Source: Hellea sp. (GTDB lineage: Bacteria > Pseudomonadota > Alphaproteobacteria > Caulobacterales > Maricaulaceae). Taken from it: a stretch of 52,750 bases of DNA. Below the pieces are notes generated by a model that saw nothing but the letters and a program-made list of their open reading frames with translations, was not told the origin of the DNA and ran no database searches. Below, in pieces: positions 34,519-44,059 of the stretch; the stretch's first letter is position 1; each line of letters opens with the position of its first letter. The stretch covers positions 14,058 through 66,807 of the forward strand of contig JAHDGM010000010.1 in NCBI GenBank assembly GCA_020627655.1. Direction: 5' to 3'. A program made the position numbers and the translations under genes.

Positions 34519-36519
34519 ATGCGGTATATTTTGATTATGACGACAGCTCTGACGCTGTCATCAACAGCGCTTGCTCAGACTGTCCATAACCGTGAAAATA
34601 TATCGAGCGATGAAGTCATTGTGACTGCGGAAAGGCAAGTTCAAAAGCGTCAGGATTATCCAGCTTCAATTGATGTTTTATCCAGTGACCGCATCGAAAA
34701 ACTGGCGCCCGTGCATCTAGCTGAAGCCCTCAACACTATTTCCGGTGTTCATATACATAGAGGTAGCGGGCTTGAGCATCTGACGTCCATTCGCTCGCCG
34801 GTTTTAACAGGCGGGGCAGGCGCCGGATCATTTCTCTATTTACAGGATGGTATCCCGCTGCGCGCGGCAGGATTTGCCAATGTGAATGGATTGTTTGAGG
34901 CGCAGACAGAATTTTCTGATCGTGTGGAAGTTTTCAAAGGGCCGGGCAGTGTACTTTACGGCTCTAATGCGCTGCATGGTCTTGTCAATGTGACGAGCCG
35001 GACGCCCGATAACATCAATCGCTATCATATCCTTGGAAGTGAAGACGGATATTTATCTATGGCGGCCAGTCATTCGGGTGAAGATTATGGGATAACCATG
35101 GCTGTTAGCCATGATGACGGGTTTCGCGCGGATAGCGGATATGATCAGCAAAAGATCGGCCTGCGAAAAGATCTGGACCTTGGGGACTGGGGTTTAACTT
35201 GGCAGGCTAGTTTTCATAATCTTAATCAGGAAACCGCCGGATTCATTCGCGGTGAGGATGCCTATCTGGATGACGACATAAGGTTCACCAATCCCAACCC
35301 GGAAGCTTACAGGGATTCAAAATCTATTCGGAGCCATCTAAAACTATCCAAAGAGGTGGGCGGGGATCAAAGCCTGGTGATCATGCCTTATGCACGCTGG
35401 ACGGATATGGAATTCTTACGCCACTTTGTACCGGGTCAGGCCACCGAAAAAGTCGGCCATTGGAGTGTCGGCGCGCTGAATAGCTATTACGGTAAAAACT
35501 TTATTCTTGGATTGGACGCAGAGTTCACCAACGGATTTCTGGATGAGTTTCAAGACGGCCCAAGCCGCTTTTCATTCGTTCAAGGTGCTCATTATGATTA
35601 CGAAGTCGAAGCGATCACTGTGGCCGGTTACGGGGAATATGGTCTGACCCTTGGCGAGAACACGGAGCTATCATTTGGCGCGCGCGCGGAATATGTGGAC
35701 TATGCTTATAATAATAAAATTGACACGGTTGATGTTGGCCGGTTTCGCCGCGTAGATGACCGTTCAGATAATTTCTTTGTCATTACGCCAAAAATCGCGC
35801 TGAGCCATCAATTATCAGATGGACTTAGCCTGTATGCCCGCGCTGTCCGTGGTGCCCGCTCGCCTCAGGTTGCAGATTTATATTCCCTGCAGATCCAACA
35901 AAATCCTGGAGAAATAAAAAGCGAAACCCTCGATAGCTTTGAAGCCGGACTTAAATATGGTGGCCGTAGTGTCAGCCTCGAAGCGGCGGCCTATGTCATG
36001 GAAAAGGATAATTTCTTTTTCCGAAATAGCGCAGGCCTTAATATTACAAATGGTAAAACCAGTCATCGGGGGCTGGAAGTTACAGGTCGCTGGCAAGCTA
36101 CTGACTGGTTGGAATTTTTCGGTAATGTCAGTCTGGCCGATCATAGTTATAATTTTTCGGACATGGCCAGCTCACCATCAAACACGATTGTAGACGGGGC
36201 GAAAGTTGACACTGCGCCGGAAATTATCGGAACCGGCGTTATAAAAATCATGCCCTTTGATGGGGTCTCAACAGAAATTGAGTGGCGGCACCTTGGCGAA
36301 TATTTTCTCGACCCTGGAAATACTCAAACCTATCCCGGTCATGATGTCTTTGTTTTGCGCGGGGAGTCCGAATTTAGTTCTGCTGCAATCCTTTTCGCGC
36401 GGATCGATAACCTTTTTGATAAAGCTTACGCCAATCGTGCCGATTTCGCCTTTGGGGCCGAGCGATACTTTCCGGGACGCCCGCGTACTCTTTTCGTGGG
36501 AATACGCGGGGAGTTTTAA
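34519..36519 (+). CDS. TonB-dependent receptor, CirA/BtuB-like size
   Basis: This complete 666-residue receptor has a signal peptide ending A-L-A at residue 19, a candidate TonB box (D-E-V-I-V-T-A near residue 32) and a plug domain (about 40-160, with V-F-K-G-P-G-S-V-L-Y-G-S-N-A-L-H-G). The barrel ends in an aromatic residue (G-E-F). It is shorter than the receptor at the left edge and resembles those for siderophores, vitamins or metals rather than large glycans. No local gene identifies its ligand. It follows the mechanosensitive channel by 15 bp and converges on the peptidase gene with a 3-bp gap. Confidence 0.92.
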   Translation: MRYILIMTTALTLSSTALAQTVHNRENISSDEVIVTAERQVQKRQDYPASIDVLSSDRIEKLAPVHLAEALNTISGVHIHRGSGLEHLTSIRSPVLTGGAGAGSFLYLQDGIPLRAAGFANVNGLFEAQTEFSDRVEVFKGPGSVLYGSNALHGLVNVTSRTPDNINRYHILGSEDGYLSMAASHSGEDYGITMAVSHDDGFRADSGYDQQKIGLRKDLDLGDWGLTWQASFHNLNQETAGFIRGEDAYLDDDIRFTNPNPEAYRDSKSIRSHLKLSKEVGGDQSLVIMPYARWTDMEFLRHFVPGQATEKVGHWSVGALNSYYGKNFILGLDAEFTNGFLDEFQDGPSRFSFVQGAHYDYEVEAITVAGYGEYGLTLGENTELSFGARAEYVDYAYNNKIDTVDVGRFRRVDDRSDNFFVITPKIALSHQLSDGLSLYARAVRGARSPQVADLYSLQIQQNPGEIKSETLDSFEAGLKYGGRSVSLEAAAYVMEKDNFFFRNSAGLNITNGKTSHRGLEVTGRWQATDWLEFFGNVSLADHSYNFSDMASSPSNTIVDGAKVDTAPEIIGTGVIKIMPFDGVSTEIEWRHLGEYFLDPGNTQTYPGHDVFVLRGESEFSSAAILFARIDNLFDKAYANRADFAFGAERYFPGRPRTLFVGIRGEF

Positions 36520-36522
36520 TCC

Positions 36523-38550
36523 CTATCCATTGAAACAATCATTTTCCAAAAAGTCTTCAATAGCTTTGAGGGCTGTAACCTGCATTTTTTCCGTCCAGGG
36601 CAGACTGTGCGGCTGATCTTTGATGATCACAAGCTTGGAGTTTACTTTATCTTTGACCTTCTTGTGAAAGTTTTTTGATTCCGTATCAGGGACGCGAACA
36701 TCCCTATCACCATGAAAGCTTAGTATGGGAATTGACGCTTTATCAGTGTTATTCATAGGATCCATACCTTTTAGTGTACGGCCTTGAAATGCTCTCTGAA
36801 GTCGGTTGCGACTATCAAGTCGTTTAGTTTGTGTCAGATCTGATACACCTGCACCTGCAATGGCGCATTTATAAGGGCCGTCTGGGCGTACAACGGCAGC
36901 AAAAGCCGCAAATCCACCATAGGAATACCCAAAAATAGCTATACGATCAGGATTTGCATAACCATTTTCAATCATCCACTGGGCGCCATCATCTTTGTCA
37001 TCTTGCATTTTCTGGCCCCATTCAAAATCACCAGATAACCAGATGTCACGGCCCCAACCTGTGCTGCCGCGATATTGCGGTTGTAAGACCGCATATCCGC
37101 GAGAAGTTAGAAACGGGACCCAGCCGGAACTATCCCAGCCCGCATAATCACGTGCCCATGGACCGCCGTGAGGGTGTACAATTGCAGGAGGTGCTGCGTC
37201 GCCTTTTTTCCAACCACGCGGCATTGTTAAGAGCCCGGGGATTTTTTTACCATCTCTGGCATTGTAATATACAAGCTCTGTTTTTGGTAAACTTGTTTTA
37301 GCGAGTTCGGGAATACGAGTGCCTAAGAATTTAAAAGCTTTCCCGTCAGTTGTTAGAAAATAGGCTGGCGGCATATCGGAACCATCAACTGTAACAATCA
37401 TTTTTGTACGATCTTGAGACCAGTCAGAAATAGTTACATTTTTACCTGGGTATTGACGCAAAAATTTTGATTGGGCGGCTTTCAATACGGGATCAAGGTA
37501 GACAGTCTCAATATCTGCACCCATGACGGTGTAGCCTAGTACCTTTCCAAAGTCTCTTTCGCTGGAACTTCTGATAATTCCACCAATGTTAAATTCAGGG
37601 TGTGAATATAAAGGCGAACTATCAAAGGATTCTGTATTTGCATCATACATATAAATTCTGATTTTATCTGAGAACTGGTCTGTCGAAACAAAATACTTAC
37701 CCGTATTATCATTTCGTCCTATTATATTTACATTGTGTCGAGATTTAGTATCTGAAGTAAGTTTTTCTTGTGTTTTAAACGATCCATCAGCAGTCACTAT
37801 TTTTGTTTTTTGCTTATAGCGCCCATCACCATAATCAGAAAAGTTTTTTGCCAATATTTCAGATGTTTTGGGATGCAGCAGGCTAAACCCCTCTTTACTT
37901 GTATCCATGTTGGTGAAGAGTTTATCTTTTTCACCGGTTTTTAAATTGTATTTGAAATAGTCGACGGATCGATCATATACGCCAGTACTTTGAGCTATTA
38001 CAACATGATCTGGGTCGAGGGGCAAAGTAGAAACGAGTTGTCCGGTTCCTACGATAGCAGAACAGATTTTTTCCGCCTCTGACATATCACGTTTTTTACC
38101 TTGATATCCAAAAGGTTCAGAAAATTCAGAAAGATTAATGTCCGTTACCAGGGTTTTAGTCAGATAAGTTTTAGTAGACCCAATGGCTTTGCCTTCGCCG
38201 CAACCAGCTAAGCTGCCTGACCATTTCTTTCTGGAGAACACCTGAATTTTGCCGGCTTTAAGGGCTTGGGCGCCAAGGAACTCCACGCCACCAGAAGGTT
38301 TAACCATCTTAGGGGGTTTTGAGAAATCAGCCGTATCCCAAACAGCAAGTGACAAGACATCGTCTCCGTCTTTTCCTATCAATCCGACCAGATAATCTCC
38401 ATCTCTTGAAAGAGACAGACTGGAAACACTTGGGAGTTTTGCCAAGGTTTCTATGGGAATTTCTTGGGCATTAGCCATTGCGGCATGGCCGAAAGTCAGG
38501 CCGCTAATTATAGCCGAGTTAGTTAAGATTCGTTTTGCTAAGCTGCGCAT
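36523..38550 (-). CDS. Secreted S9 family prolyl oligopeptidase-type peptidase
   Basis: This 675-residue protein has a signal peptide ending A-N-A at residue 28, a beta-propeller-like N-terminal region (about 30-390) and a C-terminal alpha/beta hydrolase domain. The catalytic triad is Ser543 (G-Y-S-Y-G-G), Asp617 (G-D-R-D-V) and His648 (Q-P-H-S). Such enzymes cleave peptides or acylated amino acids in the periplasm. The gene looks more AT-rich than its neighbours. It is divergent from prfA, with an inverted repeat in the shared upstream region. Confidence 0.93.
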   Translation of the reverse strand: MRSLAKRILTNSAIISGLTFGHAAMANAQEIPIETLAKLPSVSSLSLSRDGDYLVGLIGKDGDDVLSLAVWDTADFSKPPKMVKPSGGVEFLGAQALKAGKIQVFSRKKWSGSLAGCGEGKAIGSTKTYLTKTLVTDINLSEFSEPFGYQGKKRDMSEAEKICSAIVGTGQLVSTLPLDPDHVVIAQSTGVYDRSVDYFKYNLKTGEKDKLFTNMDTSKEGFSLLHPKTSEILAKNFSDYGDGRYKQKTKIVTADGSFKTQEKLTSDTKSRHNVNIIGRNDNTGKYFVSTDQFSDKIRIYMYDANTESFDSSPLYSHPEFNIGGIIRSSSERDFGKVLGYTVMGADIETVYLDPVLKAAQSKFLRQYPGKNVTISDWSQDRTKMIVTVDGSDMPPAYFLTTDGKAFKFLGTRIPELAKTSLPKTELVYYNARDGKKIPGLLTMPRGWKKGDAAPPAIVHPHGGPWARDYAGWDSSGWVPFLTSRGYAVLQPQYRGSTGWGRDIWLSGDFEWGQKMQDDKDDGAQWMIENGYANPDRIAIFGYSYGGFAAFAAVVRPDGPYKCAIAGAGVSDLTQTKRLDSRNRLQRAFQGRTLKGMDPMNNTDKASIPILSFHGDRDVRVPDTESKNFHKKVKDKVNSKLVIIKDQPHSLPWTEKMQVTALKAIEDFLENDCFNG

Positions 38551-38600
38551 ATATCATCCCCAAATTTGGTTTTGAATTGTAATAACAAATTTTTTGCCTG

Positions 38601-38619
38601 ATGCAATCCGGCATTGCAT
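38601..38619. promoter_or_regulatory. Perfect inverted repeat between the divergent S9 peptidase and prfA genes
   Basis: ATGCAAT (38601-38607) and ATTGCAT (38613-38619) form a perfect 7-bp inverted repeat with a 5-bp centre. It lies in the 105-bp gap between two divergent genes, where a dimeric regulator could bind. No regulator gene is adjacent, and the site may be chance. Confidence 0.3.
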
Positions 38620-38655
38620 GTAGACAATTCCCTCAAACCCTCCTAATCACCCGCC

Positions 38656-39723
38656 ATGCATATACCGGATCAAAAATTAGCCCAGGTTGTCGATCGCTTC
38701 GAACATATCGAAGCGCGTATGGGGGCGACCACAGATGGCGATGAAATTGTCAAACTTGGCAAAGACTATGCCGAGCTGAAACCCATTGTCGAAGGCGTGC
38801 GGAAGTTGCAAAATGTGCGTGCCGAAATGGAAGATCTCGAAGTCATGCTGGATGATCCTGAAATGGGGTCTATGGCTAAGGAGGAGCTTCAAGCCCTTAA
38901 GGAGAAACTTCCTAAATTAGAACATGAAGTTTCCATCCTTTTACTGCCGAAAGACAAAGACGATAACGCCTCAATTGTTCTTGAAATCCGTGCGGGAACT
39001 GGCGGGGATGAAGCGGCCATATTTGCAGGTGATTTATATCGCATGTATGCGCGTTATGCGCAGTTGGCGGGCTGGAAGGTCGAAATCGAAAGCGAGTCCG
39101 AAGCTGATATGGGCGGATATAAAGAAATCATCGCGTCGATTTCAGGCGCGGGAGTTTATGGTAAAATGAAATTTGAGTCCGGTGTCCACCGCGTTCAGCG
39201 CGTGCCTGTAACTGAAACGCAAGGCCGGATACATACATCTGCCGCAACGGTGGCGGTTTTGCCCGAACCTGAAGATATCGATATTGGTTTTTCCATGGGT
39301 GATGTCCGCGTCGATACTATGCGGGCTTCTGGCGCAGGCGGACAGCACGTCAACAAAACGGATTCCGCCGTTCGCATGACCCATATTCCAACGGGCGTTG
39401 TGGTTGTTTGCGATGCAAAATCTCAGCATATGAACAGGGCCAATGCTGAACGACTTTTGAAGATGCGGCTCTATGACATGGAGAAACAGCGTCTTGACGC
39501 AGAACGCGCTGATGATCGTAAAGGCCAGGTAGGGTCTGGGGATCGCTCAGAACGTATTCGCACCTATAATTATCCGCAAGGCCGGGTAACGGATCACCGT
39601 ATCGGTTTGACCCTTTATAAGCTGGATAAAATTGTTGCCGGGGACGAGCTTTCAGACGTCATTGATGCGCTCATTGCAGAAGATCAAGCCTCACGCTTAG
39701 CCGCTATGGAGGCGGAGGGGTGA
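38656..39723 (+). CDS. prfA: Peptide chain release factor 1
   Basis: This 355-residue protein has the class I release factor layout. The catalytic G228-G-Q230 motif sits in [10 protein letters not shown], matching E. coli RF1, which ends translation at UAA and UAG. A preceding conserved R-A-G-T-G-G-D-E-A segment and a C-terminal [12 protein letters not shown] are also present. The GGQ glutamine is normally methylated by PrmC, whose gene usually follows prfA; here the next gene is on the other strand and unrelated, so prmC must lie elsewhere. Confidence 0.97.
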   Translation: MHIPDQKLAQVVDRFEHIEARMGATTDGDEIVKLGKDYAELKPIVEGVRKLQNVRAEMEDLEVMLDDPEMGSMAKEELQALKEKLPKLEHEVSILLLPKDKDDNASIVLEIRAGTGGDEAAIFAGDLYRMYARYAQLAGWKVEIESESEADMGGYKEIIASISGAGVYGKMKFESGVHRVQRVPVTETQGRIHTSAATVAVLPEPEDIDIGFSMGDVRVDTMRASGAGGQHVNKTDSAVRMTHIPTGVVVVCDAKSQHMNRANAERLLKMRLYDMEKQRLDAERADDRKGQVGSGDRSERIRTYNYPQGRVTDHRIGLTLYKLDKIVAGDELSDVIDALIAEDQASRLAAMEAEG

Positions 39724-39725
39724 AT

Positions 39726-40676
39726 TTATTTCACTAAAGCGACATTGTTATAACCGGAAATAATGTCTGATAATGTGTCCCCTAAGGTTTGTTGATTGGC
39801 GGATATAAAATATCCGCGCCCCAATGTACAATCTTCCAATAGCTTTTTTAAGTCTTTTCCACTGCGTTTGAGAGTGCCAAAACCGATCATATATACATCA
39901 AGTTCATGGCCACTGCTCTTTATGGTTTCGCATGTCTTATGAAACATTTCCTCTGATTCTTCAGATTCGAGTTTTTCTTTTTCAAGCCACATTTTATTGA
40001 CAGGCTTTCCATCGGTTAGAAGTATTAGAATTTTTTTATTTTCGGGACTAAATGATCTTGGAAACTTCGTGTTTCCAGCAAATGCTCCTGCTGAGCTTGG
40101 GATTAAGCTTCTATATCCCCAGGTTAGGGCCTCATTTGTACCTGTCCCGTTAGCAGATTCAATATTACGGACCATTGAAATCACATCTCGGGAATCTGAT
40201 ATGAAAAATTGAGCTGCCATATTTTGAGAAGGGCATAGTGGACTCCCATGATTGTTGAATCTCTGAGGAGCAGCATAGGCTATAGGTTGGCCGTCAAATA
40301 TGGTATTTATATCTGCGAAGTCAGGCATGAAACATCCCTGAAAGGTTGGCGAGTAATCATATCCACCTATTGGATTGATCCAAGAAGTATGAACATTGGA
40401 AAACGCTACTGAATTGGCATATGGGATAAGTGAAAATACAGCATTTTCATTTGCTGATGTGAAAACCGGATTATCAACGAACCGCTCGAGAGCTCTTTCA
40501 AGAGCCGGAATGCTTCCGCTTGCTTCCATGGAATCTGAAATGTCAAAGACCAAGCTAACTTCCATGTAGTCTGCAACATTTAGAGAAGCAGCTGCATGTA
40601 TGTTAAAGTCGAGATGTGTTTTCCCAATGAGCTTAGTGAATTGAGTCTTTCTCTTTCCTTTGCAGCTCAGTGACAC
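39726..40676 (-). pseudogene. TadG-like von Willebrand factor A protein, C-terminal part (frameshifted gene)
   Basis: This frame has 316 residues from a GTG at 40676. It contains a vWA domain with the metal-binding D-I-S-D-S-M near residue 46 and a T-D-G-K segment near 220, ending three bases from prfA. It is not an independent gene: its first residues (S-L-S-C-K-G...) continue the beta-rich linker expected after the TadG-like N-terminus, which is encoded just upstream in another frame. Going from the upstream frame to this one requires one missing base near 40697-40700. Intact TadG-like proteins are membrane-anchored pseudopilin-like proteins with an extracytoplasmic vWA domain. Sequence error is possible. 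Confidence 0.8.
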
Positions 40677-40693
40677 ATGTTCAGTTGTGTAAA

Positions 40694-40993
40694 TTAAGCG
40701 TCACACTTTAAGCTAGTTCCATCAGGCATTTGTGATGTAATGAAGTCTTGAGTAACATCTGAGCTGTCGGAAACTATTGACCTTGTATTGAGTGATAGTG
40801 ATTTGAGGTGGGTGCTTGCGGCGGATAATACAGCACTATCAAGCCGATCTTGAGCATATGATTTGGTAGAGACGAGGCTATTCGTTTCTAAAGCAGCAGC
40901 TACGCCTAACAGCAAAATAGAACTAACTAATCCCATCAGAATGGCAACATTGCCTTCCTCATTATTGATATAGCGATTTTTTAGATTTAACAT
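40694..40993 (-). pseudogene. TadG-like protein, N-terminal part (frameshifted gene)
   Basis: This frame has 99 residues. It carries a short cytoplasmic start with N-E-E-G-N-V-A-I-L-M-G, the mark of the Flp-pilus TadE/TadG N-terminus, followed by one membrane helix (about 18-38) and a helical stretch. The frame stops at TAA 40696-40694 right after C-D-A. The vWA remainder of the same protein resumes in the next frame, so the original gene ran 40993-39726. No other tad pilus genes are nearby; single TadG-like genes are common in Alphaproteobacteria. Confidence 0.75.
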
Positions 40994-41099
40994 TGGTATG
41001 TCCGAATTATGCGCCAGCGAGCACCTATTATGGACATTTTAACGATTTGCTTAGAATCGAGCTTAACGATTTGTAAATAAGGGTAAACTCGTTATTTTT

Positions 41100-41105
41100 T
41101 ATACT
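41100..41105 (+). promoter_or_regulatory. Candidate -10 element for the 6S RNA
   Basis: TATACT sits in an AT-rich stretch about 15-20 bp before the predicted 5' end of the RNA. TTGTAA at 41071 is too far away to be a standard -35 box, so only the -10 is proposed. Confidence 0.35.
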
Positions 41106-41121
41106 TGTAACCCACTAAAAT

Positions 41122-41299
41122 AAGGCCCACATATCAGGGTGACGGTTGCTGCGGGCTTCGTGATTGGCACTTATCCTAGGGACCTTAATTCATCCTTAGG
41201 GAGCTGGCTCTGTCCGGATCGTGGTTCGGTTATTTCCGGCGCCCACCTGTAAACACAGGTTCATGGGGATTAGACCGCCTTTACGGGTTTTGTGGTACC
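41122..41299 (+). ncRNA. ssrS: Probable 6S RNA
   Basis: This non-coding stretch folds as a long, interrupted rod like 6S RNA, the RNA that binds the sigma-70 RNA polymerase holoenzyme. The ends pair (CCACA near 41127 with TGTGG at 41291-41295, then GTGA/TTTAC and CGGT/ACCG). The terminal hairpin pairs TCCTAGGGA near 41173 with TCCTTAGGGA. In the 3' strand of the central bubble are two hairpins: CCGGA/TTCGG, and CCTGT/ACAGG within CCCACCTG...CAGGTTCATGGG, which resembles the equivalent E. coli hairpin. Length, about 175 nt, fits. The 3' end overlaps the last codons of the convergent DMT transporter gene. The boundaries are approximate. Confidence 0.7.
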
Positions 41300-42207
41300 G
41301 TCACATTTTTCTTATTTCGCGCAATCCAGACCCCTAACATAATCGTTCCAAAGGCTATGGCAATGCGCGGAGTGAAGGATTCGTTTAATAGGGCAATCCC
41401 GGCTATTACCGATACAAAAGGCGGGAAATAATTGATCTTGGCCAGTGTAGTCGGACCATTACTTTCAATCACCTGCAGATAAACGATTGTGGCAAAGCCT
41501 GTCGAACCAACAGCCAGGCCAATTGCCATAAGCCATCCCATAGGTTCAATATGACTTGGTAGTCCGTCAGTCATCAGCGTTATAAAAACTACGCTGATCG
41601 CGGCACATAGCGTCATAAGCGCTGCGCCTAAAAGAGCGGGCGTTTGCGGCGCGCGTTTCGCACCGACTGTTGTGGCTGCATAGCAAAGCGCTGCTCCCAG
41701 AACGGCTAATTGCGCTTTCCAGTCTTTGATGAGTTCCAGGGAAAAATTATCTGGTAGGAATAAAATCACGGTACCGCCAAGGCCAATAGTAAAGCCTATG
41801 AGTTTGCGCCATGACAGTTTTTCCTCAGTGAAGAAATGCGCCAATAGAATGGTCAGCAAAGGCATAACACCAACCAAAATGGCGGAAATGCCGCTATCGA
41901 TAGTCTCTTGTCCCCAGGATGTTAGGAAAAACGGCATAGCCATGCCGGTCACGCCTAGTACAAAATACCAACGCCAGCGCGGATCTCCTATAGGTGGGAA
42001 GCGATAGCCTTTGATATATGCATAGACCGTTATGAGAAAAGCTCCCATTAATGTTCTGAGCGAAACCAGCCAAAGCGGCGACATATAGCGGACACCCACA
42101 TCCACCATAGTGAAAGCTGTGCCCCAGATTATAATGAGGAATAAAGCCGCCGCCCAAAGCCGGGCCCCGGATAACGGAGCGGAAGAATCTGATGTCTGTG
42201 TGGTCAT
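41281..42207 (-). CDS. DMT superfamily (EamA) transporter
   Basis: The protein has about 308 residues from ATG 42207; a GTG at 42222 would add five residues. Ten hydrophobic helices in two EamA repeats are visible, with P-L-W-L-V-S-L-R-T near the end of helix 2, the usual position for this family. Members export amino acids, nucleosides or other metabolites; the substrate is unknown. It is divergent from the DUF3592 gene, and its 3' end overlaps the predicted 6S RNA on the other strand. Confidence 0.9.
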   Translation of the reverse strand: MTTQTSDSSAPLSGARLWAAALFLIIIWGTAFTMVDVGVRYMSPLWLVSLRTLMGAFLITVYAYIKGYRFPPIGDPRWRWYFVLGVTGMAMPFFLTSWGQETIDSGISAILVGVMPLLTILLAHFFTEEKLSWRKLIGFTIGLGGTVILFLPDNFSLELIKDWKAQLAVLGAALCYAATTVGAKRAPQTPALLGAALMTLCAAISVVFITLMTDGLPSHIEPMGWLMAIGLAVGSTGFATIVYLQVIESNGPTTLAKINYFPPFVSVIAGIALLNESFTPRIAIAFGTIMLGVWIARNKKNVTVPQNP

Positions 42208-42286
42208 ATGGCCAAATGACACCGGGACTTTATGGGGTCAATGCTTGTTAAATAAAAAACAATGGTGTTGTGATAGGGTGCCTATA

Positions 42287-44059
42287 ATGGAGGGCGATGT
42301 GTCACGTGGTAAGAAAAATAACAACAGTTCCGGGGCCTGGTTTTTGTACATCTTTGGCGGCATCTTTTTTCTTGCGGGCCTGATCCCGGCAAGTTTTGCC
42401 GTAAAACCCATTTTAAAATCTGTAAGCGCGCAAAACTGGGCTGAAACCCCGGCTATGATTATCTCTGCAGAACTTGACTCTTCTCGTGGTTCTGAAGGCG
42501 GAACAACCTATAGGGCTAAAGGTAGTTATGAATATGAATATCACGGACAAAGTTATACATCCGATCAGATTACATTTGGTGTGGGATCTGACAGTCAAAG
42601 AAAATATCATAGCAATATTGTCAATCAGCTAAAACAGGCGAAAAATTCCGGCCGCCCAATCATTGTGAAAGTGAACCCGAAAAACCCGCAGCAGGCTGTT
42701 GTTTTTCCAAATATCCGCTGGGGTTTCTCCATAATGACTGGATTGTTCGCCCTGATGTTTTCAGGGATTGGAGCAGGCATTATTGCTTTGGGTCGTTATG
42801 GATCTAAAGCCATAAAAAAAGAAAACAAACGACGCCTTCAATATCCAGATAAACCATGGCTTTGGAAGGATGACTGGAATAGCCCGGAGTTTAAAAGTGA
42901 CAGTAAGCTGGGCTTTTATGTGGCATTAGGGTTTGCCGGATTTTGGAACTTCATATCCTGGGGAACACTCATTGCCGCATGGGATGAAATCATTGCCTTT
43001 AAAAATCCCCTAGTTTTAGTGATTTTCTTGTTCCCATTGGTCGGGTTGTGGCTGGGTTGGTGGACGTATAAACTCTATAAACAATGGAAAAACTTTGGCA
43101 GTACCAGTTTTGTATTGGAAAGCTATCCGGGGGCATTAGGACATAGTTTAAAGGGCAAGTTCCGCATTACATCTACGCCTCCTTCTGATACCGAGTTTAA
43201 TGTCCGTTTGACGTGTATTCGGAAAACGGAAACAGGCAGTGGTGATGACCGCAGGACAGTGGAAACTATCTTGTGGCAGGATGAACAATATATACCGGCC
43301 AGTGCCGGCTCACATTCGGATATATTCGAGTTGCCGGTTCACTTTAACCTCCCTGATGACAAACCTCAAAGCTCACTTGATGCTGGTTACCCTGAATATT
43401 TATGGCGCATTGCGGCGAAAGCAGAAGCAGGCTTGATTGATTTTGATCAATCCTTTGAACTTCCGGTTTTCGATCCTGACCAATTTGAATTTAAAACATT
43501 TGAAGTCTCTGAATTGGCAGGTTCTCAAATGTCAATGCAAGGCGGAAAAGCCATTTATACCTACAAAGGTGACTGGACAAAAACGGGCGTGATTTATTCC
43601 GAAAATGGGGAAGGGCAATATTATTACTTCCCGCCAGCACGCCATAAAGGTGCGGCTTTTATGACGCTAATTGTAGCTCTGGTGTTTGGAGGAATTGGTA
43701 TCGCGCCGTTCTTTTCCGATATGCCGGTCTTTATAGCTGTGATTTTTGGACTTTTCGGGCTGCTGGCAGTTTTTATCTCAGCGCAGATGTGGCTTTTGAA
43801 ATCAGCGGTAGAGGTACGCCCCGGTGAGATAGTGCTTAGGCGTGGTTTATTTGATGGTAAGTTTACGCAATTGTCCGTGGGTGATTTGAAACAGATCAAA
43901 CTGGATAGCTCTATGTCCTCAGAGAGTGTCAAATATTACGACATTGTGGTCGAGACCAAGTCCGGTGAAAAATTAAAACTTGCGGATCACTTGCTTGGAA
44001 AACGCGACGTTGAAAGCCTTATCGCTCGAATTAAAGGCGAAATCGGACTAACAGCATAA
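42287..44059 (+). CDS. DUF3592-containing membrane protein
   Basis: The protein has 590 residues from ATG 42287; the frame is open 59 codons further up, but that part lies over the divergent transporter gene. A GTG at 42299 following GGAGGG is an alternative start. A membrane helix (about 15-35) is followed by a DUF3592 domain (about 45-135) with W-A-E-T-P-A-M-I and V-K-V-N-P-K-N-P-Q-Q-A. Helices follow at about 150, 210 and 245, then a soluble beta-rich domain (about 275-430), two more helices (about 460-505) and a C-terminal PH-like region. Function is unknown. It converges on the DUF3617 gene, directly abutting. Confidence 0.75.
   Translation: MEGDVSRGKKNNNSSGAWFLYIFGGIFFLAGLIPASFAVKPILKSVSAQNWAETPAMIISAELDSSRGSEGGTTYRAKGSYEYEYHGQSYTSDQITFGVGSDSQRKYHSNIVNQLKQAKNSGRPIIVKVNPKNPQQAVVFPNIRWGFSIMTGLFALMFSGIGAGIIALGRYGSKAIKKENKRRLQYPDKPWLWKDDWNSPEFKSDSKLGFYVALGFAGFWNFISWGTLIAAWDEIIAFKNPLVLVIFLFPLVGLWLGWWTYKLYKQWKNFGSTSFVLESYPGALGHSLKGKFRITSTPPSDTEFNVRLTCIRKTETGSGDDRRTVETILWQDEQYIPASAGSHSDIFELPVHFNLPDDKPQSSLDAGYPEYLWRIAAKAEAGLIDFDQSFELPVFDPDQFEFKTFEVSELAGSQMSMQGGKAIYTYKGDWTKTGVIYSENGEGQYYYFPPARHKGAAFMTLIVALVFGGIGIAPFFSDMPVFIAVIFGLFGLLAVFISAQMWLLKSAVEVRPGEIVLRRGLFDGKFTQLSVGDLKQIKLDSSMSSESVKYYDIVVETKSGEKLKLADHLLGKRDVESLIARIKGEIGLTA

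Noticed and set aside
39726-40993. Part of a Tad pilus locus
   Set aside because: No tadA/B/C, cpaB, rcpA or flp genes are in the window; single TadG-like genes are common outside such loci.
42110-42286. N-terminal extension of the DUF3592 protein
   Set aside because: It lies over the start of the divergent transporter gene and has no membrane-protein or family character.
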